A DNA stretch of 16,979 nt from contig JAHEOA010000073.1 of NCBI GenBank assembly GCA_018609825.1, positions 1 to 16,979 on the forward strand. The letters are read 5' to 3'. The notes beneath the pieces are model-generated. The model was not told the DNA's origin, did not search any database, and was given only the letters and a program-made list of their open reading frames with translations. This stretch comes from Candidatus Bipolaricaulota bacterium (GTDB lineage: Bacteria > Bipolaricaulota > Bipolaricaulia > RBG-16-55-9). Positions within the stretch are counted from its first letter, which is position 1. Each line of letters begins with the position of its first letter. Of the stretch, positions 8,695 to 16,172 are shown one piece after another. Position numbers and translations under genes: made by a program.

Positions 8695-9957
8695 ATGGTT
8701 CGCCGCGTGTTCGCCGTCGTCAGCATCCTCGTCCTCCTCGGCTTCGCCGCCTGGGCCGTCGACGCCTACGACACCGAGTGGCGCCGGTGGCAGCGGGCGT
8801 TCTTCACCGAGCTCCAGTCGCGGGAGGGCTCGCTCTCGCCCGCCGATCGGATCAACATCGAAAGCCAGATCAGCCTCAACACCTCCAAGGTCGTCACCGA
8901 GAGCGGCCGCACGGCCGACATGTGCATGGCCTGCCACGTCAACCAGGGCGTGTCGGGCTTCGAGGAGCCGCCGCTGCGGGACCTCAACGCGCTCCACGAG
9001 GAGGTCTTCATCGTGGACGAGATGCCCTTCGGCCAGGTCGGCTGCACGGCCTGCCATGGCGGCGAGCCATTGGCCCTCAATAGCGAGCGGGCGCACGAGT
9101 ACATGCGCGACCGCTACGACGAGATCTTCCTGGAAAGCGTCGAGGAGCTCAGATCCTCCGAACAGATGACCCGCCAGGAAGGGATCGAGCGCATCCGCTG
9201 GATGACGGGCAACGACTTCGGCTTCGTCTTCAGCGACCCTGTCTCCGAGCGCGAGGCCGCCATCGAGCGGGTCATGGACTGGTGGCGCACCCACAAGGAC
9301 ACCTTCCTGACCGAGAACCACGGCACGCGCGAGTCGCCGTTCGTGCCCGACAACCCGAAGTCGAAAGCGATCGAGGAGCTGACCCACGTGACCCCGCGCG
9401 GCGAGCCGCTCGAGTTTGTGGGCTCGAGAACCTGTGTCAGTTGCCACAGCAACGCCAACCCGAACGGCGCGCCCTACATTCCCCCATCCAACGTCGAGCA
9501 CGTCCAGCGCTGGTACCAGGCCGCCTACAAGTCGAGCGAGCACCCGAAAACGTATCTCCTGAATCATCCCTGGCTGGCCGAGGTGCTGGTCACCCAGACG
9601 GTTGATGACCCCGAGCGCCAGAACGAGCTGATCGCGATGATGCGCGAGGCGCGCAACACGGGCGAGCTGCCCGAGCCGCAGAAGATCGACGGGGTCATGA
9701 GCCAGATGAAGTCCATGGACGTCACCTGCGAGGCCTGCCACGGCCCCGGCAGCCAGTACACCCAACTGATGCAGAAGGGGCTGGCGATGCAGTACGAGGG
9801 CCGAACCTCGGCCGCCTCGGAACTGTTGCAACGGGCAGGCATGATCGGCCGTTCCAACGCGCGGACCAACGTCCAGGATCCCCAGGTCTGGGCACTCATC
9901 TCGCAACTGACCGAGCAGTCGCCCGACGTGCAGTCCCCGTCACGGCAAGCTCCGTAA
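8695..9957 (+). CDS. Membrane-anchored tetraheme c-type cytochrome
   Basis: This 420-residue protein has an N-terminal hydrophobic segment (about 5-22) that acts as a signal anchor or signal peptide and places the rest outside the inner membrane. Four covalent heme c sites of CxxCH type are visible: CMACH (77-81), CTACH (117-121), CVSCH (247-251) and CEACH (345-349). The second half, with CVSCH, later a W..AAYKSSEHPKT stretch and then VTCEACHGPGSQY, resembles cytochrome c554-like and related multiheme electron carriers. The two halves are separated by a charged, probably helical stretch (130-235). A role in electron transfer from quinol or to a terminal reductase is inferred; no catalytic partner is encoded beside it. 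Its own promoter sits directly upstream. The C-terminal tail is polar and carries no heme. Confidence 0.85.
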   Translation: MVRRVFAVVSILVLLGFAAWAVDAYDTEWRRWQRAFFTELQSREGSLSPADRINIESQISLNTSKVVTESGRTADMCMACHVNQGVSGFEEPPLRDLNALHEEVFIVDEMPFGQVGCTACHGGEPLALNSERAHEYMRDRYDEIFLESVEELRSSEQMTRQEGIERIRWMTGNDFGFVFSDPVSEREAAIERVMDWWRTHKDTFLTENHGTRESPFVPDNPKSKAIEELTHVTPRGEPLEFVGSRTCVSCHSNANPNGAPYIPPSNVEHVQRWYQAAYKSSEHPKTYLLNHPWLAEVLVTQTVDDPERQNELIAMMREARNTGELPEPQKIDGVMSQMKSMDVTCEACHGPGSQYTQLMQKGLAMQYEGRTSAASELLQRAGMIGRSNARTNVQDPQVWALISQLTEQSPDVQSPSRQAP

Positions 9958-10037
9958 TCGTCCCCCACGGCAGCCGTCCTCGCCCGACCCTCGCCGACGA
10001 TCGCGCTGTATGCCTGTGTGAACGGAACTGGGGCGCG

Positions 10038-10066
10038 TTGACATCGCATGGGGGGCCGTCTACAAT
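10038..10066 (+). promoter_or_regulatory. Strong promoter of the Rrf2-mrp-DUF59 operon
   Basis: TTGACA (10038-10043) and TACAAT (10061-10066) are separated by 17 bp, the closest match to consensus in the window. The expected start is near 10073, which gives a leader of about 30 nt with GAAAGGG (10091-10097) before the ATG at 10103. Between the -10 box and the ribosome-binding site, CCAA (10067-10070) and TTGG (10082-10085) form a small inverted repeat that could be an autoregulatory Rrf2 site; this last point is speculative. Confidence 0.7.
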
Positions 10067-10102
10067 CCAAACCAGACTCGATTGGTCAACGAAAGGGTTT
10101 CC

Positions 10103-10549
10103 ATGAAGATCACCCGCAAGAGCGACTACGGCTTGCGCGCGATGGTCGAACTGGCCAAGCGCTACGACCACGGCCCCATCCCGATCGCCGAGGTGGCGTC
10201 GGCGCAACGCGTGCCCGACTCGTTCACGGAGAAAATCATGCAGGAGCTTAAGGGCGCCGGGCTGATCCGCGCCGTGCAGGGCCGCGGCGGCGGCTACACG
10301 CTGGCCCAAGCGCCCGAGTCGATCTCCGTGAAGGCGATCGTGGAGGCGCTGGAGGGCCCCGTGGCGCTGGTGTCCTGTCTCGATCCCGATCTCGAATGCC
10401 AGATCGAGGACGGCTGCCCCACCAGCGGCTTCTGGGCGTTGATCAACGAGCGATTTGCCGACGTGCTCGGCCAGACCGCGTTGGCCGACCTCCTGAAGAG
10501 CGACGCACCGGCCCCTGAGACCGAACTGGAGGAGAGTGTGCCCCGGTGA
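10103..10549 (+). CDS. Rrf2-family transcriptional regulator with three cluster-type cysteines (IscR/SufR-like)
   Basis: This 148-residue winged-helix regulator starts with the family hallmark MKITRKSDYGLRAMVELA. The helix-turn-helix lies at about 28-52 and the wing at GRGGGYTLA (60-68). Cys92, Cys99 and Cys105 (C-x6-C-x5-C) sit where IscR holds its [2Fe-2S] cluster (Cys92, 98, 104 in E. coli), so the protein probably senses Fe-S status. The start at 10103 is preferred over an in-frame TTG at 10082 because the conserved N-terminus and a good ribosome-binding site (GAAAGGG) support it. It is first in an operon with mrp and a DUF59 gene, and its stop overlaps the mrp start, so it very likely regulates Fe-S assembly and itself. 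Confidence 0.9.
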   Translation: MKITRKSDYGLRAMVELAKRYDHGPIPIAEVASAQRVPDSFTEKIMQELKGAGLIRAVQGRGGGYTLAQAPESISVKAIVEALEGPVALVSCLDPDLECQIEDGCPTSGFWALINERFADVLGQTALADLLKSDAPAPETELEESVPR

Positions 10550-11694
10550 GCGACCTATCCGCCAACATCCGCGAAGCTTTGCAGAACATCCGGCTGCCCA
10601 AGGTCGATCAGAGCCTGGTCGACGCGGGCATGGTCGAGAAGATCGACCTCGAGGGCGAGACGGCCCACGTGTTGCTCCACTTCAAGCCGGCGTATGCCTC
10701 GAAGTCCCAACTGCGCCAGTGGGTCCAGGACGCGGTCGGCGCGGTCGAGGGCGTGGCGAGCGTCGAGGTGGAGTTTGCGTCGCAGACGCAGGGCCAAGCG
10801 CAGCCCCAGGGCGGGGCAGCCCAGCAACAGCAGCCGTCGGGCGGCCAACAAGCCCCGACGGCATCGGGCGGCCAACAGGGCCAGACCGTGCCGCCGGGCG
10901 AGCGGACCTCGCGCGGGATTGAGCTCCCCAACGTCCGGGAACGGATCGCGATCTTCAGCGGCAAGGGCGGCGTCGGCAAGAGCACCGTGGGGCTCAACAT
11001 CGCGGTGGCTCTCGCCCAGCAGGGGCTTCGCATTGGCCTGTTCGACGCCGACGTCCACGGGCCGAATCTTCCCAATCTGTTGGGCATCCGCGGCCAGCCG
11101 ATGCTGGAGAACGGCAAGATCGCCCCGCCCGAGAAGTACGGGATCAAGATGATCTCGCTCGGGCTGTTGGTGGAGGCCGAGGAGGCGCTGATCTGGCGCG
11201 GGCCCATGATCACGAAGGCCATTGACGAGCTGTTGGACGGCACCAACTGGGGCGAGCTGGACGCCATGATCATCGACCTGCCGCCCGGCACGGGCGACGC
11301 CCAGCTCGGCATCGCCCAGGACTTGGAGCTGACGGGCTCGATCGGCGTGACGACGCCGCAGGAAGTGTCGTTGGTGGACATGCGCCGCGGCATCACCACG
11401 TTCGAGCGATTGGAAGTGCCGCTGTGGGGCCTGGTGGAGAACATGAGCGGCTTCGTCTGTCCCCATTGTGGCGAGCACAGCGACATCTTCGGCAAGGGCG
11501 GCGGCCTCAAGGAGGCCGAGAACCGGGGCGTCCCCTGTCTGGGCCAGATCCCGCTCGACCCGGCCATCCGCGAGGCCGAGGACCGGCAGACGCCCGTGAT
11601 GGTCCACGCGCCGGACTCGCCCGCCGCACAGGAGTACGCCCAAATCGCCCAGGCCGTTGCCGAGCGCATCGGGCAATCGGTCGGCCAATCCTAG
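10546..11694 (+). CDS. mrp: Mrp/ApbC-family iron-sulfur cluster carrier ATPase
   Basis: This 382-residue cytoplasmic protein binds and transfers Fe-S clusters to apo-proteins. Residues 1-76 are a DUF59 (MIP18-like) domain. Residues 79-120 are a Gln/Gly/Pro-rich low-complexity linker. From 131 comes the P-loop domain with the deviant Walker A SGKGGVGKST (138-147), FDADVHGPN (166-174), DLPPGTGD (244-251) and the bridging-cluster motif CPHC (305-308). It starts at GTG 10546, which overlaps the regulator's stop by 4 bp, with GGAGGAG (10528-10534) upstream; this implies translational coupling. The linker is unusually long and Gln-rich for the family. The following DUF59 gene is probably its partner. 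Confidence 0.95.
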   Translation: MSDLSANIREALQNIRLPKVDQSLVDAGMVEKIDLEGETAHVLLHFKPAYASKSQLRQWVQDAVGAVEGVASVEVEFASQTQGQAQPQGGAAQQQQPSGGQQAPTASGGQQGQTVPPGERTSRGIELPNVRERIAIFSGKGGVGKSTVGLNIAVALAQQGLRIGLFDADVHGPNLPNLLGIRGQPMLENGKIAPPEKYGIKMISLGLLVEAEEALIWRGPMITKAIDELLDGTNWGELDAMIIDLPPGTGDAQLGIAQDLELTGSIGVTTPQEVSLVDMRRGITTFERLEVPLWGLVENMSGFVCPHCGEHSDIFGKGGGLKEAENRGVPCLGQIPLDPAIREAEDRQTPVMVHAPDSPAAQEYAQIAQAVAERIGQSVGQS

Positions 11695-11717
11695 TCACGC
11701 AAGGGAGTGACCCCACG

Positions 11718-12044
11718 ATGAGCGACGCCACGGCCGAGATGACCATTGACAGCGTCCGCGAGTGCATCCGGGAGAACGTCATGGACCCCGAATTGGGGAT
11801 CAACGTCGTCGACCTCGGGCTGCTCTACGACGTGGACATCAAGGACGAGAGCTCCGTCTATCTGGAGATGACGCTCACGACGATGGGCTGCCCGCTCTAC
11901 GACCTGATCGAGCAGGAGGCCCAACGGGCCCTCAAGGCCCATTACGGGGACGACGTCACGGTCGACGTGGAGTTCGTCTTCGACCCGCCGTGGAACCCGG
12001 AGATGATGAGCGAGGACGCCAAGATGGAGCTCGGATTCTTCTAA
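11718..12044 (+). CDS. Stand-alone DUF59/MIP18-family iron-sulfur assembly protein (SufT-like)
   Basis: This 108-residue protein shows the family features: DPELGINVVDLGLLYDV (23-39), the TMGCP loop with the reactive Cys58, and the C-terminal DPPWNPEMM segment (89-97). The SufT/PaaD/MIP18 family matures Fe-S proteins. The gene lies 23 bp after mrp with AAGGGAG (11701-11707) at good spacing before the ATG, and is the last gene of the operon. The window therefore holds one DUF59 domain fused to Mrp and one free. A phenylacetate-degradation role (PaaD) is unlikely because no paa genes are near. Confidence 0.9.
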   Translation: MSDATAEMTIDSVRECIRENVMDPELGINVVDLGLLYDVDIKDESSVYLEMTLTTMGCPLYDLIEQEAQRALKAHYGDDVTVDVEFVFDPPWNPEMMSEDAKMELGFF

Positions 12045-12067
12045 TTTCGTCATCTGGCGGATGTCGC

Positions 12068-12093
12068 CGGGGCGAACCTCCGTGTTCGCCCCG
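12068..12093 (+). terminator. Intrinsic-terminator-like hairpin after the Fe-S operon
   Basis: CGGGGCGAAC (12068-12077) pairs perfectly over 10 bp with GTTCGCCCCG (12084-12093) around a 6-nt loop. It starts 24 bases after the DUF59 stop. Only a short CCGTTTC follows, so the U-tract is weak, but position and stability fit transcription termination. Confidence 0.65.
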
Positions 12094-12168
12094 CCGTTTC
12101 ACCCATATCCCATTGACAACCCGGGCAGACACGGAGGTCTGCTCCGACAAAACGACGAAGGCCTTGGG

Positions 12169-12807
12169 ATGACCGCCTGCGTCTACTGCGGCGAGGACAA
12201 GGGCAAGCGCGAGTGCCCCGCGCTCGGCGGGCTGATCTCGGCGTCCTGTTGCGGCGAGAACCGCGGGGTCCGCATCACCTGTCCACCCGACTGTCGTCAC
12301 TATGTCAAAAACGAACGATATCAGCGGGAGCGGCTCGCGCCCGCGTTCCACGAGGCCTGGCTGCAACGGACGGTGCCCTTCTATCAGGACGAACGGACCG
12401 CCGCGCTCGACTTCGTCGTGTTCCTCGAGGGGGCGCTCTACAACTTCTTCCGCCGCGAGACGCGCGCCACCGACGAAGACATCGTCGACGCGCTCGGCCA
12501 CGTCAAGCGCAAGCTGAGCCCCATCCAGATCATCGAAGCGCCCGGCACCCGCCTGGGCCAACACCTCTGGCAGGCCGTGGAGGGCTACCAACAGCGGACA
12601 CAAGGCGTCGGCGAGGACGACGGTCAGGCCGCCACGGACGCGCTCGTGGAGGCAATTGGCGCGTTGGGCGACGAGGACAGCCCGCGCGAGGGCCTTCACG
12701 GGCTCTTGGGCCATGTGGAGCAATACATTGGGGTTCCCGAAGACGACCCGTCGAGCCTCGCGGACAGCGACGTTCAGGCGTCGCGGATCTTCAGGCCCGA
12801 CGCCTGA
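12169..12807 (+). CDS. Cys-rich protein of unknown function with a probable N-terminal metal-binding module
   Basis: This 212-residue protein was not assigned to a named family. Seven cysteines cluster in the first 42 residues: C4-x2-C7, C16, C27-C28, C38 and C42 (a CPPDC pair). This suggests one or two zinc sites or an Fe-S site. The rest is Cys-free and largely helical: a segment at about 45-110 with FLEGALYNFFRR, then LSPIQIIEAPGTRLGQHLW (about 120-140), then an acidic tail. No signal peptide or membrane segment is seen, so it should be cytoplasmic. The ATG at 12169 is preferred because GAAGG (12157-12161) precedes it and the Cys cluster begins at residue 4. Its last 34 bases overlap the end of convergent murJ. 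Neighbourhood with Fe-S genes hints at metal or redox handling, which is inference. Confidence 0.72.
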   Translation: MTACVYCGEDKGKRECPALGGLISASCCGENRGVRITCPPDCRHYVKNERYQRERLAPAFHEAWLQRTVPFYQDERTAALDFVVFLEGALYNFFRRETRATDEDIVDALGHVKRKLSPIQIIEAPGTRLGQHLWQAVEGYQQRTQGVGEDDGQAATDALVEAIGALGDEDSPREGLHGLLGHVEQYIGVPEDDPSSLADSDVQASRIFRPDA

Positions 12808-12808
12808 A
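12773..12808. terminator. Shared palindrome across two convergent stop codons
   Basis: TTCAGGCGTC (12773-12782) and GACGCCTGAA (12799-12808) are perfect 10-bp reverse complements with a 16-base loop. Each arm contains the stop codon of one of the two genes, and both reading frames end in Asp-Ala-stop (GAC GCC TGA). The structure may serve as a bidirectional terminator or attenuate antisense read-through. There is no U-tract. Confidence 0.5.
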
Positions 12809-14303
12809 GGGCATCCCGCATCGTCGGGATCAACAGGGTCATGCCCCCGTAGCTCACCAATCCGACCAACAAGCCGGCTCCCGTTCGACCGGCGTCGCCG
12901 AGATCCGCACTCGCCAGCGCGGCCTCGACGCCGCAGACGGCCGCCCCCATGGCCGCGGCAGCCAAGCCCATCTTGGCCCCGTCACGCACCACAGCGCCCG
13001 TCAGCGGCGTCTCAAGCCGCCGAGCGAGGACGACGAGCGAGATGGCGAGCTGAACGGTCCCCGCAACCGCCGTCGCCAGTGCCAAGCCGCCTACGCCCAA
13101 TGGCCCGATCAGGACAAGATCGAGCGCAATGTTGACGCCGACGGCAACGCTGGAGATGACCATCGGGGTCTTGGTGTCCTGGAGCGCGTAGAACGCCCGC
13201 GTGAGGAGATAGGTCATCCCGTAGCCCAGAATTCCCAATGACAGAAAACGCAGCACGCCGAGCGTCCGGGCGCCGTCACTGGCGGTGAACGCGCCGTGCT
13301 CAAACAACAGGCCGACGATCGGCCCCCCCAAGACGATCAGCCCGACGGCGGCCGGCAACAACACGAGCGCCGCCAAGCGGAGCCCGTTCTGGAGTGTTAC
13401 GACAAACTCCTGGCGCGATGACGGTTCGGCCAAGCGGCTCAGTCGCGGCAAGAGCGCCGTGGCCACGGCCACCGCAAAGACCCCGAGCGGCAGTTGGAAC
13501 AGACGCACCCCATACTGGAGCGAGGCGATCGAGCCGTCCGCCAGTCGGGACGCCAGCTTGTTGTCGACCAGCACGTTGAGCTCCACGACGATCAGCCCGA
13601 GCACCGTCGGTCCCATCAGCACGAAGAGTCGCTTGAGATCGTCGTCGTTCAGGCGCAGCCGTAAATGAAAGTCGAGACGGTTGCTCAGGAACGGAAGCTG
13701 GAACCCCAGCATGCCGAGCCCGCCGAGCAGCACGCCCCAGGCCAGGCCCATGGCGGGCGGGTCGACGTGGGGCGCGATGACGAGGGCCCCGACGATCAAG
13801 CCGACGTTGAACAGGACCGGGGCGAACGCCGGCGCGAAGAAGTGGTCGTGGCTGTTGAGAACCCCCATGACGAGCGCGGCCAGCCCGACGAGCATGATGA
13901 ATGGGAAGGTCCAGCGCGTCAGTTCGGCGGCCAGGGCCTGCTTGGCGGGGTCGAAGCCGTCGGCCAGGAGCGTCACCAATGCGGGGGCCCCCCAGATTCC
14001 GAGGGCAACGATCACGGGGAACCCGACGAGCGCGAGGGTCCCGACGGCGCTGGCGAAGCGCGACGCCCGATCGGGGTCCGTTGATCTCAGCGACGCGTAG
14101 AGCGGAACAAAGGCCGTACTGAGCGCTCCCTCCGCGAGAAGTTTGCGGAGAAGATGGGGAACCAGAAACGCGATGATGAAGGCGTCGTAGGCGGCACCCG
14201 CGCCGAACGCGTGGGCGATGGCGACCTCGCGGCCCAGCCCCAACACCCGACTGGCCAGCGTCGCGAGCGCGATCACCGACGCGGCCCGCAGCAATCCGGT
14301 CAT
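12774..14303 (-). CDS. murJ: Lipid II flippase MurJ
   Basis: This 509-residue polytopic inner-membrane protein moves lipid II across the membrane for peptidoglycan synthesis. The family N-terminus is clear: a short start, then ATLASRVLGLGREVAIAHAFGAG, AYDAFIIAFLVPHLLRKLLAEGALSTAFVPLY and further MATE-like helices. About 14 hydrophobic segments can be counted, and the length is typical. The region LFQLPLGVFAVAVATALLPRLS (about 268-289) is also characteristic of the MurJ/MviN family, as is FYALQDTKTP (about 366-375). The start at 14303 gives the conserved N-terminus directly; no strong ribosome-binding site is seen. It follows the glycosidase-like gene after 195 bp on the same strand and overlaps a convergent gene by 34 bp at its end. 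Confidence 0.95.
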   Translation of the reverse strand: MTGLLRAASVIALATLASRVLGLGREVAIAHAFGAGAAYDAFIIAFLVPHLLRKLLAEGALSTAFVPLYASLRSTDPDRASRFASAVGTLALVGFPVIVALGIWGAPALVTLLADGFDPAKQALAAELTRWTFPFIMLVGLAALVMGVLNSHDHFFAPAFAPVLFNVGLIVGALVIAPHVDPPAMGLAWGVLLGGLGMLGFQLPFLSNRLDFHLRLRLNDDDLKRLFVLMGPTVLGLIVVELNVLVDNKLASRLADGSIASLQYGVRLFQLPLGVFAVAVATALLPRLSRLAEPSSRQEFVVTLQNGLRLAALVLLPAAVGLIVLGGPIVGLLFEHGAFTASDGARTLGVLRFLSLGILGYGMTYLLTRAFYALQDTKTPMVISSVAVGVNIALDLVLIGPLGVGGLALATAVAGTVQLAISLVVLARRLETPLTGAVVRDGAKMGLAAAAMGAAVCGVEAALASADLGDAGRTGAGLLVGLVSYGGMTLLIPTMRDALQASGLKIRDA

Positions 14304-14350
14304 GGCTCAATTGGCGGCGAAAGATCGTTCGCTTCTCCCCAGGCGGAAGC

Positions 14351-14431
14351 GGGTGAGGCTGAGGGGGGCGGGGTGAGGCCATGGACACCCGAACGTCCTC
14401 ACCGCCACCGGGCCTCCCCGATCAAGGGGGA
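14351..14431. repeat. Intergenic repeat-like, hairpin-rich segment upstream of murJ
   Basis: GGGTGAGGC occurs at 14351-14359 and again at 14371-14379. GGTGAGG (14372-14378) is complementary to CCTCACC (14397-14403) around an 18-base loop, and CCCC (14416-14419) pairs with the G-run from 14426. Read on the - strand, the segment with CCCCCTTGATCGGGGAGG looks like the short GC-rich palindromic intergenic repeats common in many genomes. Only one copy is present here. The rest of the 14304-14498 gap shows no convincing gene. Confidence 0.35.
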
Positions 14432-14498
14432 AGACGGTTTGCCGATCCAGGCACGCTGGGCTCTCTCGCAACGGGATCGGGCTTGCCTGCATGGGTGG

Positions 14499-15566
14499 CT
14501 ACTTCGGCTGCAGGACCAGCGCCACGGGGACGTCGCGAGCGCCGCCGGCCGTCCCCCAGCCCGCGCCATGACGAAAGACGAGCCCGCTGGAGCCGCCGCC
14601 GTCCAGCGCCAGGGCGTCCTCGGCGCCGAGGGCGAGCAGTTCCTCGGCCAACGTGCGAAGGTCAACCCCGACAGAGCCGCCGCCCTGTCCGGCGACCATG
14701 AACAACAGCCGCCCGTCGGCCAGTCGCGCCACGGCGCTGCGCGCGGCCCGTTTCGTGCGAAAGTCGCCGTCGAAGCCCTCGTCGAACGACACGACGGATC
14801 CGTCCCTTATCAGGGTCGGCCCGGCCTGCAGCGCGTCGCGGATCAGGAAGCGCTCCGGCTCCATCCGATAGTCGAGCTTCACGGGCTCGGCGGGCAAGAG
14901 ATCGTCCAGACGCTCCACGGCGTTCCCCGTCGCGGCGATGAGCCATTCGTTCGATCCGACCGAGCGGATCTCGGTTCCCATGTTCACCACGCGCCCCTGA
15001 CGCACGAGCGCCGTGCGGATCCCGTCCCAGACGGTCCCCCACGGCCCGCGGTACTCGGGCGTGTAGGCGATCAATCCATCGCCCAGCAGCGGTCGATTGA
15101 CCCCGTCGACGGGAATCGCCCCATGGGCCGTTTTGAGGAAGAGATCGATCTGCGGATTGAGGAAGTGGAGGCGGCCGAAAAAGCCGATCCCGAGCGCCCC
15201 GCGCGTGCCGTAGGGCGTGCTGAGCGGGCGCCCGTCGTCGAGGAGAAACCCGACGGGCAGCGAGGACGCGGGATCGAAGAAGTTTCCGTTGATGCCCGCG
15301 AACGCGCCCGCTCCTCGCGTCATCGACAACAGAGAATCGGTCGTGCCGAGCCCCCGGCTGGCGTAGGCGACCGCGGGCTGGACGCGGTCGGAATGGACGA
15401 AGAGCTGGTGGAACGTCACCGGGCGGCCGTCGACGTGGGTCGGCCGCTCCAGGTACGTCGCGCCCCAGCCGAGGTCGATCTGCGCGACCGAGGCCGTCGA
15501 CGGTCCGGGCGTCCATACCAGGCAGAGCAGCAGCCCGACCGTCAGGACGGCCCCGCGCACGCTCAT
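14499..15566 (-). CDS. Secreted phosphodiester glycosidase (NAGPA-domain) family protein
   Basis: This 355-residue protein has an N-terminal signal peptide (MSVRGAVLTVGLLLCLVW, likely cleaved near TAS-VAQ), so it is exported. The core matches the NAGPA/phosphodiester glycosidase domain: GINGNFFD (91-98) near the start, LQAGPTLIRDG (247-256) and the C-terminal signature ALGAEDALALDGGGSSGLV (312-330). The family cleaves sugar phosphodiesters; bacterial members are cell-envelope proteins with mostly unknown substrates. The ATG at 15566 overlaps the rplI stop by 4 bp (ATGA), which implies coupling to rplI, and it starts directly with the signal peptide; longer upstream readings lie in the rplI region. 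The residues above are those expected of an active member, but the substrate cannot be read from sequence. Confidence 0.85.
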   Translation of the reverse strand: MSVRGAVLTVGLLLCLVWTPGPSTASVAQIDLGWGATYLERPTHVDGRPVTFHQLFVHSDRVQPAVAYASRGLGTTDSLLSMTRGAGAFAGINGNFFDPASSLPVGFLLDDGRPLSTPYGTRGALGIGFFGRLHFLNPQIDLFLKTAHGAIPVDGVNRPLLGDGLIAYTPEYRGPWGTVWDGIRTALVRQGRVVNMGTEIRSVGSNEWLIAATGNAVERLDDLLPAEPVKLDYRMEPERFLIRDALQAGPTLIRDGSVVSFDEGFDGDFRTKRAARSAVARLADGRLLFMVAGQGGGSVGVDLRTLAEELLALGAEDALALDGGGSSGLVFRHGAGWGTAGGARDVPVALVLQPK

Positions 15567-16114
15567 TTGACCTCTTCTTCGACCTCTTCCGCGATCTCCT
15601 CGGCCTCGTCCTCGTCGACCGTCTCGGACGTCTCGGGCGCCTCGGGCTCGACGACCGGGGCCTCCTCGCCCTCGGCGACCACATGGAGCGTCACCTCGGC
15701 GGTGATGTCCATGTAGAGGTTGATCGTGGCGTGGTACTCGCCCGGCGTCTCGATGTGCTCGTGCATCTCGACGCGGCCGGCCTCCAGCTCCGTGCCGAAC
15801 TGCTCGTTGAGCTCCTTGGCGATGTCGCCGGGCTGGACCGAGCTGTAGAGCGTCCCCTGCTCGTTGGTGCGCCGCTCGAACACGAGCGTCTTGCCGTCGA
15901 GCTGGGCTTGGAGGTCTTGGGCCCGCTCCTCGCGCGCCTTCAGTTCCTGCATGCGCGCCTCGCGGACGCTCTTGTAGCGCTCCACGTTGTGCGGGGTCGG
16001 CTGGACGGCGTAGCCCTGCGGCATGAGGTAGTTCCGGGCGTAGCCGGGCGCCACCTCGACGACGTCGCCGGGCTCGCCGAGCTTGTCGACCGTTCGCGTC
16101 AACAGTATCTCCAT
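15563..16114 (-). CDS. rplI: 50S ribosomal protein bL9 with acidic C-terminal extension
   Basis: This 183-residue protein opens with MEILLTRTVDKLGEPGDVVEV and carries the bL9 signature GYARNYLMPQGYAV (24-37), a central connecting helix (about 42-75) and the C-terminal rRNA-binding domain (about 76-148). Typical bL9 is about 150 residues; here residues 149-183 add a strongly acidic Glu/Val/Ala tail. The start at 16114 is supported by GGAAAGGAG on the - strand 5-6 bases upstream; an extension to 16171 would add 19 unconserved residues. The gene sits directly after thrS, not with rpsF-ssb-rpsR as in many bacteria, and overlaps the next gene by 4 bp. Confidence 0.96.
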   Translation of the reverse strand: MEILLTRTVDKLGEPGDVVEVAPGYARNYLMPQGYAVQPTPHNVERYKSVREARMQELKAREERAQDLQAQLDGKTLVFERRTNEQGTLYSSVQPGDIAKELNEQFGTELEAGRVEMHEHIETPGEYHATINLYMDITAEVTLHVVAEGEEAPVVEPEAPETSETVDEDEAEEIAEEVEEEVK

Positions 16115-16172
16115 AACGGCTCCTTTCCACTCTAGATAGATCGTGGGCTGGCCCGAAGGCCAGTCGTCCACT

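Noticed and set aside
9958..10037. Possible terminator or small RNA after the cytochrome gene
   Set aside because: Only very short complementary stretches are visible and there is no U-tract.
12113..12141. Promoter for the Cys-rich gene starting from TTGACA at 12113
   Set aside because: The -35 box is perfect but no acceptable -10 hexamer occurs at 16-18 bp spacing, so no promoter was called.
12061..12168. Upstream in-frame start (ATG 12061) for the Cys-rich protein
   Set aside because: It would read through the terminator hairpin at 12068-12093 and add unconserved-looking residues; ATG 12169 has a ribosome-binding site and begins at the Cys cluster.
14154..15716. + strand open frame (520 codons) antisense to the glycosidase-like gene and parts of murJ and rplI
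   Set aside because: No domain, low-complexity Arg/Gln composition, and it conflicts with clearly conserved proteins on the other strand.
16115..16171. 19-residue N-terminal extension of bL9
   Set aside because: bL9 proteins start with the conserved M-ILL pattern at 16114, which is preceded by a strong ribosome-binding site.
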